DNA from: Chthoniobacterales bacterium
Lineage (GTDB): Bacteria; Verrucomicrobiota; Verrucomicrobiia; Chthoniobacterales; UBA10450
Direction: 5' to 3'
Assembly: GCA_025980625.1 (NCBI GenBank)
Contig: JAICXG010000015.1
Coordinates: 1 to 21,849 of the forward strand
DNA length: 21,849 nt
This document shows, piece by piece, positions 14,966 to 21,849 of the stretch (its first letter is position 1; every line of letters starts with the position of its first letter). Position numbers and translations under genes: made by a program. The notes below the pieces were generated by a model. The model saw only the letters and a program-made list of their open reading frames with translations, was not told where the DNA came from and ran no database searches.

Positions 14966-16318
14966 ATGGATGAACTTCGTATAAAGCGCGCGCCGCGGAT
15001 CGAGACCGAGATCATCGTCTCAGGCGACAAAAGCATCTCGCATCGCGCTGTCCTGATCGCCTCGCTCGCCAACGGACCCTGCGTGCTGCGCGGGTTTTCT
15101 CCCAGCACCGATTGCACGCACACCGTCGAGGCGATGCGCAGCCTCGGGATCAAAATTGAACGGCCCGAACCCGAAGTCCTGATCGTGCACGGGAAGAAAC
15201 GCAAACTGAGCGCGCCTAACGAACCGATCAACTGCGGTAACTCCGGCACAACCATGCGGCTCCTCGCGGGCCTGCTTGCCGGGCAGAGTTTCAAGACTCG
15301 GTTGGTCGGCGACGATTCGCTCTCGAAACGGCCGATGCGCCGCATTGTCGAGCCGCTCCGGCTGATGGGCGCGCAGATTGAAGCAGAGGGCGAGCACGAT
15401 ACGGCGCCGCTCCAGATCGAAGGTGCGGCGCTGCACGGCATCAAATACACCTCTCCTGTGGCCAGCGCGCAGTTGAAGAGCGCGCTGCTTTTTGCCGGGC
15501 TGTTCGCGAAAGGAAAAACCACCGTGCTCGAGCCGGTCGCCACCCGCAACCATACCGAGCTGATGCTGAATTATTTTCTCGTTCGCACCCAGCGCGATGA
15601 AGAAGGCGTGAGCGTTTTCGGCGATTACGTACCGGAATCGCGCGACTTTAGCATTCCCGGCGACATCTCTTCCGCCGCCTTCTGGCTCGTCGCCGCCGCG
15701 GCGCAACCGGGCGGACATCTACTCGTTAGGGAGGTTGGCCTGAACGACACGCGCACCGGCATTCTCGGCGTCCTCGTGCGGATGGGGGCGCAGGTGCGCG
15801 AAGCGATCGAAGACGTTGAACAGGTCGAGCCGCGCGGCATCGTCGAAGTCACGGGCGCAAACCTGAAAGGCACCGTCATTCAGGGAAAGGAAGTCCCGCA
15901 ATTGATCGACGAGTTGCCCATCCTCGCGGTCGCCGGCGCACTTGCCCGCGGCACCACGATGATTCGCCAGGCGCAGGAACTTCGGGTTAAGGAAACCGAT
16001 CGCATCGCCGCGATCGCACACAACCTGCGTTCGATGGGCGCACAGGTGATCGAGTTGACTGATGGACTCGAAATCCATGGGCGTGCTCCGCTCCACGGCG
16101 CCCGTTTGTCCAGTTTCGGCGACCACCGTATTGCGATGGCGTTCGCGATCGCCGGCCTTTTCGCCGAGGGCGAGACGATCATCCAGGATGTCGATTGCGT
16201 CGCAACTTCGTATCCCGGTTTCGACAAAATGCTGCATGAAATCGTTAACCCGAAAGGATTTCGCACCACCACGCCGGTGATCACTTCGCTTTCACCCGCG
16301 CGCGCCGAGGAGAGCTAG
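14966..16318 (+). CDS. aroA: 3-phosphoshikimate 1-carboxyvinyltransferase (EPSP synthase)
   Basis: 450-residue cytoplasmic enzyme joining shikimate 3-phosphate and phosphoenolpyruvate, step six of the shikimate pathway to chorismate. Motifs: SGDKSISHRA at 19-28 (K22 and R27 for substrate), NCGNSGTTMR at 89-98 (PEP loop), a DELPILAVAGALARG segment, KETDRI, and GDHRIAMA at about 385-392. The start is the ATG at 14966 because the family motif begins within 20 residues of the N-terminus; the frame could extend to a TTG at 14882 but that segment is unlike any AroA. No clear ribosome binding site is seen (CTTTAAATTC precedes). cmk and a plsC-like gene follow, a lineage-common cluster. Octamers at 15215 (PNE) and 15723 (VR). 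Confidence 0.96.
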   Translation: MDELRIKRAPRIETEIIVSGDKSISHRAVLIASLANGPCVLRGFSPSTDCTHTVEAMRSLGIKIERPEPEVLIVHGKKRKLSAPNEPINCGNSGTTMRLLAGLLAGQSFKTRLVGDDSLSKRPMRRIVEPLRLMGAQIEAEGEHDTAPLQIEGAALHGIKYTSPVASAQLKSALLFAGLFAKGKTTVLEPVATRNHTELMLNYFLVRTQRDEEGVSVFGDYVPESRDFSIPGDISSAAFWLVAAAAQPGGHLLVREVGLNDTRTGILGVLVRMGAQVREAIEDVEQVEPRGIVEVTGANLKGTVIQGKEVPQLIDELPILAVAGALARGTTMIRQAQELRVKETDRIAAIAHNLRSMGAQVIELTDGLEIHGRAPLHGARLSSFGDHRIAMAFAIAGLFAEGETIIQDVDCVATSYPGFDKMLHEIVNPKGFRTTTPVITSLSPARAEES

Positions 16319-16338
16319 CGAGGTGCGCCGCGCTTGCG

Positions 16339-17001
16339 ATGAATTCACCGGGCGCGCACACGGTCATCGCGATCGATGGTCCCGCCGCCTCGGGAAAGAG
16401 CAGTGTCGCGCGCGAGCTGGCGCGACGACTCGGCTTCGCCTATGTCAACTCCGGGGCGATGTATCGCGCGTTGACCTGGCTCGTGCTCGAGCGCGGCATT
16501 TCGCCTGAGGACCCGGCTGCAATCGAGCGGCTCGCAAATAGTGCGCCGATCAGCTGCCGATTGCGCGATCACGATTCCACGATTCGCATTGATGGGATCG
16601 ATCCCGAGCCGTTCCTGCGCGAAGACCGCGTCAACGACAATGTCTCGTTAGTCAGCAGCGTCCCGCGGGTGCGAGAAATTTTGGTCGCGCAACTTCGTCG
16701 TTATGCCGAGCGCCACGATCTCGTGATGGAAGGTCGCGATATCGGCTCCGTCGTTTTTCCCGGGACGCCGTTCAAATTTTACATCGATGCGTCGCCCGAG
16801 ATCCGTTCCCGCCGGCGCGAGGCGCAGGGCCAGCGCGACCGGATCAGCGCGCGCGATCAGGCGGATTCTTCGCGCCGGGCGTCGCCTCTCATCATCGCAG
16901 CGGACGCACACGTTATCGACAGCTCGAATCTCACGGTCGACGGCGTCGTTGGAGAAATCATTGGTCGCCTGAAACGAAAAGGCCTAACGATCCCGGCGTG
17001 A
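16339..17001 (+). CDS. cmk: Cytidylate kinase
   Basis: 220 residues; phosphorylates CMP/dCMP with ATP in nucleotide salvage and RNA/phospholipid precursor supply. P-loop GPAASGKS at 14-21, NSGAMYRALT at 37-46, the EGRDIGSVVFP motif near 131-141 and ADSSRRASPL near the C-terminus. The region after DASPEIRSRRREAQ is about ten residues shorter than in typical bacterial Cmk (usually about 225-230 residues), trimming the lid/insert segment. The start ATG lies 20 bp after the aroA stop. The stop overlaps the GTG of the next gene (GTGA at 16998-17001), a coupling seen in cmk-plsC pairs elsewhere. An octamer at 16983 encodes LT just before the end. Confidence 0.95.
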   Translation: MNSPGAHTVIAIDGPAASGKSSVARELARRLGFAYVNSGAMYRALTWLVLERGISPEDPAAIERLANSAPISCRLRDHDSTIRIDGIDPEPFLREDRVNDNVSLVSSVPRVREILVAQLRRYAERHDLVMEGRDIGSVVFPGTPFKFYIDASPEIRSRRREAQGQRDRISARDQADSSRRASPLIIAADAHVIDSSNLTVDGVVGEIIGRLKRKGLTIPA

Positions 17002-17630
17002 ATTTTTGGTACTTCACAGTCTACCATCTCACCCGGCTGATCGCGAAACTCTGCTTTCGTTTTCGCTGCATTCATCCGGAGCGCGTGATTCAGGAAGGCC
17101 CGGTGATCCTCGCGATGAATCATCAGAGTTATCTCGATCCGCCACTCGCCGGGATCGGCTGCCGCCGCGCGATTTATTTTCTCGCGCGCAAAACTCTTTT
17201 CGATCAGCCGTTCCTCGGCTGGATTTTGCCGCGGCTCAACGTCATCCCGATCGACCAGGAACGGAGCGACGTCAGCGCGCTCAAGGCGACGATTCGGGTC
17301 CTGCGTCAAAACGACGGCGTGCTCGTTTTTCCCGAAGGCTCGCGCACGCTCGACGGCCAGCTCCAAGCGCCGGAAGCGGGTGTGGGCTTTGTGATCGCGA
17401 AAACGCTCGCGCCAGTCGTGCCGATGCGCATTTTCGGCGCACACGAGGCGCTGCCGCGCGGCGGTGGTAAACTGCGTTTTTGCCCGATCACAATCGTTGT
17501 CGGTGAACCGTTGCGCTTTACCGCCGCTGATCTCCAAGGCAACAACCGCGACGTTTATTCTCGCCTTAGCCGCCGCGTGATGGAAGCGATCGCCGCGCTG
17601 CAGCTGGAGCCGGACGCGCATAGGCCCTAG
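16998..17630 (+). CDS. plsC: 1-acyl-sn-glycerol-3-phosphate acyltransferase (PlsC-like)
   Basis: 210 residues, GTG start overlapping the cmk stop. Acyltransferase block I is NHQSYLD at 41-47 (catalytic His42 and Asp47, NHxSxxD) and block III FPEGSRT at 111-117. The intermediate VIPIDQERSD and the VPMRIFGAHEAL block IV fit the family. Predicted to acylate lysophosphatidic acid at the membrane in phospholipid synthesis. An N-terminal amphipathic or hydrophobic helix (YFTVYHLTRLIAKLCFRF) would seat it at the inner membrane face. Substrate preference cannot be told; lysophospholipid acyltransferases of other specificity share these motifs. It lacks any octamer copy. Confidence 0.92.
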   Translation: MNFWYFTVYHLTRLIAKLCFRFRCIHPERVIQEGPVILAMNHQSYLDPPLAGIGCRRAIYFLARKTLFDQPFLGWILPRLNVIPIDQERSDVSALKATIRVLRQNDGVLVFPEGSRTLDGQLQAPEAGVGFVIAKTLAPVVPMRIFGAHEALPRGGGKLRFCPITIVVGEPLRFTAADLQGNNRDVYSRLSRRVMEAIAALQLEPDAHRP

Positions 17631-17638
17631 ATTGCGCG

Positions 17639-17815
17639 ATGGATTTGCCGCAGCCGCCGCATCGCCCGCGCGCGACTCGCGCTCCGACCAACGGTCTCAA
17701 ACTCATGCTCGCCGCCCTCATCATTTTCGCTCTCCTGGCCGGGTACGGACAATGGGAACATTTCCGCCGTTCCGAGGTCATCACTGGGACCGTCCGCCTA
17801 ACGCCTAACGAGTAG
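17639..17815 (+). CDS. Small single-span membrane protein, 58 residues
   Basis: ATG at 17639, eight bases after the plsC-like stop. The N-terminal 21 residues are Pro/Arg-rich (MDLPQPPHRPRATRAPTNGL), then a hydrophobic span at about 22-37 (LMLAALIIFALLAGYG) and a polar tail ending VRLTPNE. Positive charges before the span suggest the N-terminus stays in the cytoplasm. No family is recognised and no ribosome binding site is obvious, so expression could depend on coupling with plsC. The last codons are built from two overlapping near-copies of the repeated octamer (17797-17804 CCTAACGC and 17804-17811 CCTAACGA). A hairpin follows immediately, supporting this as the end of the transcript. Confidence 0.5.
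   Translation: MDLPQPPHRPRATRAPTNGLKLMLAALIIFALLAGYGQWEHFRRSEVITGTVRLTPNE
17797..17811. repeat. Overlapping octamer pair at a gene end
   Basis: CCTAACGC (17797-17804, one base off) and exact CCTAACGA (17804-17811) share one base and encode LTPNE at the end of the small membrane protein. Confidence 0.85.
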
Positions 17816-17819
17816 TTCC

Positions 17820-17839
17820 GGGCGACCGCAACGTCGCCC
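17820..17839. terminator. Hairpin between convergent genes
   Basis: Perfect seven-base stem GGGCGAC (17820-17826) / GTCGCCC (17833-17839) with loop CGCAAC, located in the 27-bp gap between the small + strand gene and the - strand fumarylacetoacetase stop. No T-run; a bidirectional terminator is inferred from position and stem strength. Confidence 0.55.
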
Positions 17840-17842
17840 TCC

Positions 17843-19102
17843 TCAGCCCACGATCCGCCCGGTCACCTCACCGAAACCGACACGATAACCCTCGCCCTCG
17901 GCCCAGCCGCTGATCGTCAGGCGATCACCGTCCTCGAGCCACTTGCGCGTCTCGCCACTCGGCAACTGGAGCGGGTTGGCGCCGCGCCAGGTCAACTCGA
18001 GCATGCTCCCGCGGCTCGCTTCGCTTGGGCCGCTGATGGTCCCACTCGCGAGCAGGTCGCCCGGCTGGAGATTGCAACCGCCGACGGTATGATGGGCCAG
18101 CTGCTGCGAAATGCTCCAGTAGAGATTTTGGAAATTCGTCTCCGAAATGGTTTGCGGCGCGCTCATTTGCGCGGTCTGCAACTGCACTGCGAGCTCGATG
18201 TCGAATGTGAAATCGTTAGGCATGCGCAGATACGCCAGCGGCTCGGGGTCCTGCGCCGGGAGTGGCTTCTTGAACGGCTCGAGCGCCTCGAGCGTCACGA
18301 TCCAGGGCGAGATGCTGGTGCAAAAATTCTTCGCCAGGAAAGGACCGAGCGGCTGGTATTCCCAGGTCTGAATGTCGCGCGCGCTCCAGTCGTTCATCAA
18401 CACGAGCCCGAAAATGTGATCGACCGCTTCGGCGATCGGCACCGGATGGCCAAGTTCGTTAGGCGAGCCGATAAAAAATGCGGTCTCGAGCTCAAAGTCC
18501 AGCGCCCGGGTCGGGCTGAAGACCGGCGCGACAGTATCGGGCGGTTTGATCTGGCCGCGGGGTCGCCTCACCTCGGCCCCGCTGACAACGATCGAGCTGG
18601 CCCGGCCGTGATAGGCGATCGGCAGCCATTTCCAATTCGGCATGAGCGCGTTCTCCGGGCCGCGAAACATCGTCCCGACATTGAAGGCGTGGTGATAGGA
18701 GGAATAAAAATCGGTGTAATCGCCAACCCGCGCGGGTAATTGCATCGTCACCTCGGCCTGGCGATGGAACGCCCGCTCGCGTAAAAGTGGATCGTCGCGC
18801 AGCGCAGGCGTTTCCGCGGCGAGCAGATGTTGCAAAATCTCGCGCGTTTTCCGCCACGCCGGGCGCCCGAGCGCGAGAAACGCGTTCAGGCTGTCGCCGC
18901 CGAAAATCGGCCGCGGCCCGAAATCGAGTGCGCGGAAAGAGCCGCTCTCCTCCAGCACGCGCAGATCGAGCACGAGATCGCCGATCGCGACGCCGGGGCG
19001 CGCCGGCCCGTCGTTAGGCCGGAAGACTCCGTAGGGGAGATTCTGGATCGGGAAGTGGGAATCCGGGGCAACATCGATGAAGGATTGCAGTGCGGCAGGC
19101 AT
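17843..19102 (-). CDS. fahA: Fumarylacetoacetase
   Basis: 419 residues; hydrolyses fumarylacetoacetate to fumarate and acetoacetate, the last step of tyrosine/homogentisate breakdown. By comparison with the well-studied mammalian enzyme the catalytic and metal residues are kept with a constant offset: D131 in YTDFYSS, catalytic H138 in SSYHHAFNVG, E204 and E206 in FELETAFF, D238 with R242 and Q245 in NDWSARDIQ, and K258 in FLAKNF. The C-terminal domain ends SGWAEGEGYRVGFGEVTGRI. Start ATG at 19102, 21 bp after the stop of the 314-residue gene on the same strand, so the two form a likely operon. Homogentisate dioxygenase and the isomerase are not in the window. Octamers at 18213, 18456 and 19011, each encoding PN(D/E). 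Confidence 0.96.
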   Translation of the reverse strand: MPAALQSFIDVAPDSHFPIQNLPYGVFRPNDGPARPGVAIGDLVLDLRVLEESGSFRALDFGPRPIFGGDSLNAFLALGRPAWRKTREILQHLLAAETPALRDDPLLRERAFHRQAEVTMQLPARVGDYTDFYSSYHHAFNVGTMFRGPENALMPNWKWLPIAYHGRASSIVVSGAEVRRPRGQIKPPDTVAPVFSPTRALDFELETAFFIGSPNELGHPVPIAEAVDHIFGLVLMNDWSARDIQTWEYQPLGPFLAKNFCTSISPWIVTLEALEPFKKPLPAQDPEPLAYLRMPNDFTFDIELAVQLQTAQMSAPQTISETNFQNLYWSISQQLAHHTVGGCNLQPGDLLASGTISGPSEASRGSMLELTWRGANPLQLPSGETRKWLEDGDRLTISGWAEGEGYRVGFGEVTGRIVG

Positions 19103-19123
19103 CGTGACAGGTGGCGCGACCTT

Positions 19124-20068
19124 CTAGCTTGCCCGATTCGAGCCGGCAACCTGAAAGGCTGCGTTCTCCTGGAGCAGCCCAAGCGCGCGCAGGTCGTCGC
19201 GCGGTTCGTCGAAACTGCAGCTGCCTAACGACGTGATAAGCCGGCGCCGGGTTTCAATCTGGGCGGTGCTGATTTTCCAGTCCCGCCAGCGAAAGTTCTC
19301 ATCGTCGAAGAGAAACGCCCGCGGATCTTCCGCCAGCAGCATCTCCTCGGTTTGCGCTTCGCTCCAGCGATGCTCGGCTGCGAGCACGCCCGCGCCAAGG
19401 ACGTTGAGGAAACCGTGCATCTTCGTCCCGACGCTGGCGTGGAAGAGGCGCAGCGGATGATGCAGCCCGGCGGTAAACTTGATCGGCACCCGGTGCCGGA
19501 CTGCGGTCACAAGCGCACGGGCGATCTGCCCCGCGCTCGGAAATGTCTCCGCCGTCACTCCGCCGGTGCGCAGTTTGAAACCGGCATTGCCGCCGGCCAG
19601 CGCCTCCATCGTCGCCCCTGCCGTGTCGCCCGGCGCTTCCCAGAAAATCTTTAACGCCAGATCGCCGAGCAGAGCGCGCGCCTGGCCTAACGAATCAGCG
19701 AGGTCGCCGGCGGGCAGCGGCATTTCAAATTGTTCGATCCTGACCGACTCTCTGGCTTCGCCAAGCAGTTGTTTAATCGCACCGGCCGCCATCTCGAGCG
19801 CGGCGCGAAACTCCGCGGCTTTCGTTGTCTTGGGACCGAGCGCGGAAATTCTCAACGGATGCTCGCGATCGAACTGATCGAGATGAGTGCGCGTTGCCTC
19901 GAATTTCGCGATCGGCAGGACGAATGTCCCGAGCATCCATTCGTCCGGCGACCGGACGTAGGCGGCCTGGTTTTCCAAGGCCGGCTCCAGCGCCAGCTCG
20001 GCCGGCGGGAAAAGCCCGGCGTAATCGATCGTGTGCGCCAGGAGTGCGCGCAAAGAAGCAGTCGGCAT
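19124..20068 (-). CDS. Uncharacterised 314-residue protein upstream of fumarylacetoacetase
   Basis: I do not recognise a family. ATG at 20068; soluble, with no signal peptide or membrane span. The N-terminus reads MPTASLRALLAHTIDYAGLF with FPPAELALEPAL after it. The middle shows alternating strand/helix pieces (LALKIFWEAP, GFKLRTGGVTAETFPS, VPIKFTAGLHHPLR), which could suit a TIM-barrel-like fold, with FKLRTGG and KFTAGLHHP as candidate active-site strands. The C-terminal part has RAFLFDDENFRWRDW. It precedes fumarylacetoacetase by 21 bp, so a role in aromatic amino-acid catabolism or an associated regulatory/enzymatic step is a reasonable guess, nothing more. Octamers at 19224 and 19686 both encode SLG. 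Confidence 0.8.
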   Translation of the reverse strand: MPTASLRALLAHTIDYAGLFPPAELALEPALENQAAYVRSPDEWMLGTFVLPIAKFEATRTHLDQFDREHPLRISALGPKTTKAAEFRAALEMAAGAIKQLLGEARESVRIEQFEMPLPAGDLADSLGQARALLGDLALKIFWEAPGDTAGATMEALAGGNAGFKLRTGGVTAETFPSAGQIARALVTAVRHRVPIKFTAGLHHPLRLFHASVGTKMHGFLNVLGAGVLAAEHRWSEAQTEEMLLAEDPRAFLFDDENFRWRDWKISTAQIETRRRLITSLGSCSFDEPRDDLRALGLLQENAAFQVAGSNRAS

Positions 20069-20190
20069 CGGGGAACAGCAACCGCGTAATCGAGCGACTC
20101 GTCAACCGGCTCTTTTTCCGCACCGAGTGAGAAGCAATTTGGAGTTCGGGCGCGTAAGTTTCAGGCCACTCGCGATTCATCGAGAGGAGA
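20069..20190. other. Divergent intergenic region
   Basis: 122 bp between the starts of the 314-residue gene (-) and the AI-2E family gene (+). Promoters for both are expected here. An AGGAG at 20185-20189 lies only one base before the + strand ATG. I see no clear operator or -35/-10 pair. Confidence 0.4.
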
Positions 20191-21336
20191 ATGGAGATCG
20201 AACTCGAGAAAGTGCCATCGCGCCCTGGCCCCGGCAACGGCGAGGAGCCTGAGACCGTCGTCAAGCCGCGCGTCCGGATGGATGAATTGCTGCGGCGTCC
20301 CTTCGACGTGCGATCGATGGCGCTGACCGGGCTGTTTCTTCTGGCGGTCTTTTACACGATCTATTTTATGCGGTCGCTTCTCCTCCCGATCATCCTGGCG
20401 TGGCTCCTGAGTTATCTTCTGCGCCCGTTCGTTAGGGCGCTGGCCGGGATCAAAATTCCGCCGCTGATCGGATCGGGTTTGACATTGATTTCACTCCTCG
20501 CGCTGATCGCTTATGGGATTTCCTTTCTGGTCCTGCCCGCCGCCGGTTGGATCGAGAAAGCACCCTACAGCCTGCAACAATTGCAGTACAAACTTATCCC
20601 TTTGAAACGGCCGATGGAAAAGGTCGCTAAAGCCAGCGGGGCAATTGAAAAACTAACCGCAACCGGCGATACCGGAAACAAACCGCCGACGGTGGAAGTG
20701 AAGAAACCGCTCAGTGAGCAGCTCATGCTGCAGACGCCGGAGTTTCTCGCCAGCATTGTCACGACTCTCATCCTGCTCTACTTTCTCCTCGCCTACGATG
20801 GCGTCTTCCTCAGCAAACTGATCAAGCTGATGCCGACCCTTTCCGATAAGAAGCGCGCCGTCTCGATTGCTCATGAGATTGAGGGCCAGGTCTCGCGTTA
20901 CTTGGTTACGGTCACGGTGATCAATTGCTCTCTGGGGCTCGCGGTCGGAGCGGCGGTCGGATTTTTCGGGCTACCTAACCCGGCGATGTGGGGAGCGATG
21001 GTGGCGCTGTTGAATTTCGTTCCTTATTTCGGCGCCCTCAGCGGCATCATCTTTATGACTCTGGGCGCGATCCTTAGTTTCGACAGCCTGAGCTATGCCC
21101 TGCTCTTTCCCGCGGTCTATCTTGCGCTCGCGACTCTGGAAGGAAACTTCATCACTCCAATGGTAATGGGCCGCTCACTTACTCTCAATCCAGTCCTTGT
21201 CATTCTCTCTCTCCTCTTCTGGGGCTGGATGTGGAGCATTGTCGGCATCATTCTGGCAGTCCCGATTCTGGCTGCCTTCAAGATTTTCTGCAGCCATATC
21301 GAACAAATGGAGCCGCTGGCGGAATTCATCAGTTAA
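20191..21336 (+). CDS. AI-2E family (PerM/TqsA-like) membrane transporter
   Basis: 381 residues with a polar N-terminus of about 40 residues and then several hydrophobic spans. Two lie at about 43-80 (LTGLFLLAVFYTIYFM, LLLPIILAWLLSYLL), one near 90-115, one near 188-207 (IVTTLILLYFLLAYDGVF), and more between about 240 and 365. This layout, with the long soluble loop between spans three and four, and FGLPNPAMWGAMVALLNFVP, fits the AI-2E/PerM family, whose members export autoinducer-2, Na+ or other small solutes; the substrate here is unknown. The chosen ATG at 20191 has AGGAG one base away, unusually close; an in-frame ATG at 20278 (MDELLRRPF) is the alternative. Octamer at 20429 encodes VR in the second span's end. 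Confidence 0.88.
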   Translation: MEIELEKVPSRPGPGNGEEPETVVKPRVRMDELLRRPFDVRSMALTGLFLLAVFYTIYFMRSLLLPIILAWLLSYLLRPFVRALAGIKIPPLIGSGLTLISLLALIAYGISFLVLPAAGWIEKAPYSLQQLQYKLIPLKRPMEKVAKASGAIEKLTATGDTGNKPPTVEVKKPLSEQLMLQTPEFLASIVTTLILLYFLLAYDGVFLSKLIKLMPTLSDKKRAVSIAHEIEGQVSRYLVTVTVINCSLGLAVGAAVGFFGLPNPAMWGAMVALLNFVPYFGALSGIIFMTLGAILSFDSLSYALLFPAVYLALATLEGNFITPMVMGRSLTLNPVLVILSLLFWGWMWSIVGIILAVPILAAFKIFCSHIEQMEPLAEFIS

Positions 21337-21398
21337 AACGCTTCCGCTTCCTCTTACTCGTTTGCTTGCGCCCTGGAAGAACATAGGAGGCAGGGTAG

Positions 21399-21849
21399 AT
21401 GAGAGGCGAAGTTGAGCTACTGATCGAAGACATCGCCTTCGGTGGAAAAGGCGTTGGCCGGGTGGAAGGCAAAGCGGTGTTTGTTCCCTTCACGATCGAC
21501 GGCGAGCGAGTGAGAGCAAGGATTGTGAGAGAGAAGAAATCGTTCGCCGAAGCCGAACTCGTTAGGCCGATCGAGCCGTCGCCGCAACGCGCGATGCCGC
21601 GTTGTCCTTATTTCGGGCGTTGCGGCGGATGCAGTTACCAGCACATGAATTACGAACATCAATTGCACTCGAAATGGAAGCAGCTCGGGCAGGCCTTACA
21701 GCGCATCGGCAAATTCCGGGAGCCGCCGCTGCGCCCGATTGTTCCTTCGCCGCAGGAATACGAGTATCGCAACCGCATCACGGTGCATGTCGAAAACCGC
21801 CTGCTTGGGTTTTATCGGCACGGCGCGCATCGGCTGATCGATATCGAGC
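21399..21849 (+). CDS. RlmD/TrmA-family RNA (uracil-5-)-methyltransferase, 5' part
   Basis: 150 codons are visible before the right edge cuts the gene. A good AGGAGG at 21385-21390 lies eight bases before the ATG at 21399. Residues 1-55 form a TRAM-like RNA-binding barrel (ELLIEDIAFGGKGVGRVEGK, VFVPFTIDGERV). Then comes a C-x5-C-x2-C cluster, CPYFGRCGGC, the first three ligands of the [4Fe-4S] cluster found in RumA/RlmD-type enzymes. The following segment (SYQHMNYEHQLHSKW) and EYEYRNRITVHV match the start of the central domain. The SAM-binding domain and catalytic cysteine lie beyond the window. Predicted to methylate uracil C5 in 23S rRNA or tRNA; which target cannot be told. Octamer at 21559 encodes VR. 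Confidence 0.92.
   Translation, partial: MRGEVELLIEDIAFGGKGVGRVEGKAVFVPFTIDGERVRARIVREKKSFAEAELVRPIEPSPQRAMPRCPYFGRCGGCSYQHMNYEHQLHSKWKQLGQALQRIGKFREPPLRPIVPSPQEYEYRNRITVHVENRLLGFYRHGAHRLIDIE

Larger units (their letters stand above)
473..21566. repeat. Dispersed octamer TCGTTAGG/CCTAACGA, 34 exact copies
   Basis: Exact copies read as TCGTTAGG on + start at 473, 1181, 2539, 2661, 4494, 6056, 9148, 9159, 10979, 12112, 12140, 12764, 13188, 15723, 18213, 18456, 19011, 20429 and 21559. Copies read as CCTAACGA start at 904, 2116, 2949, 3316, 3483, 4310, 4777, 4947, 11681, 14827, 15215, 16983, 17804, 19224 and 19686. In 27 of 34 the octamer is followed by C (TCGTTAGGC), and nine read TCGTTAGGCGA. 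Of the 34, 28 lie inside coding sequence, three span a stop codon and three are intergenic. Near-misses seen: 3138, 5293, 13395, 16645, 17797, 20973. With base composition near 60% GC about 0.6 copies are expected on both strands. The count is by eye and could miss a copy or two. Confidence 0.93.

Noticed and set aside
18089..18739. A 216-residue + strand frame opposite fumarylacetoacetase.
   Set aside because: Fumarylacetoacetase catalytic residues are intact on the - strand; the antisense frame is arginine-rich noise.
473..21566. The octamer as a CRISPR, REP element, insertion-sequence remnant or cyanobacterial HIP1-like palindrome.
   Set aside because: Spacing is irregular, the flanks are unrelated, the copies lie in intact genes, and the core is not palindromic.

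Overview
The window is GC-rich, gene-dense bacterial chromosome with about 6% non-coding DNA. It holds 19 full-length protein genes or good candidates, one gene cut by the right edge and one possible gene start cut by the left edge. The gene set (SWIB-domain protein, dynamin-like GTPase, secreted WCPWC thioredoxin, double-receiver hybrid kinase, fumarylacetoacetase) fits a free-living heterotrophic Gram-negative bacterium, most likely of the PVC group and perhaps soil Verrucomicrobiota. That placement is inference from gene content. No rRNA, tRNA, CRISPR array, transposase or phage gene was seen.

Layout. 1-6456 is a tightly packed + strand block: a two-domain family 2 glycosyltransferase, an RmlC-like cupin, a class I methyltransferase, panC and nadB, with three ATGA start/stop overlaps. 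Then come a secreted barrel-like protein (+), a dynamin-like GTPase (-) and a secreted polysaccharide deacetylase (-). 10000-14444 is a signalling region: a REC-PAS-histidine kinase-REC hybrid (+), then on the - strand a secreted thioredoxin, a SWIB protein and a REC-SpoIIE phosphatase. 14445-17815 (+) carries a small lipoprotein, aroA, cmk, a plsC-like acyltransferase and a 58-residue membrane peptide. 17843-20068 (-) is a two-gene unit of an uncharacterised 314-residue protein and fumarylacetoacetase (tyrosine/homogentisate catabolism). 20191 to the end (+) holds an AI-2E family membrane protein and the start of an RlmD/TrmA-type RNA uracil methyltransferase.

The most unusual signal is not a gene. 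The non-palindromic octamer TCGTTAGG (reverse complement CCTAACGA) occurs 34 times exactly, about once per 640 bp, against roughly 0.6 expected by chance on both strands. In 27 of the 34 it extends to TCGTTAGGC. It occurs in both orientations, almost entirely inside or at the ends of unrelated genes, and in every stop-free reading frame (encoding PN(D/E), VR, SLG or LT); in three genes it supplies the stop codon. Near-misses are few. This is the signature of a genome-wide DNA-level signal, resembling the DNA uptake sequences of Neisseria and Haemophilus in density, mixed orientation and intragenic placement. I know of no such sequence in this lineage; function is inferred, the enrichment is directly visible.
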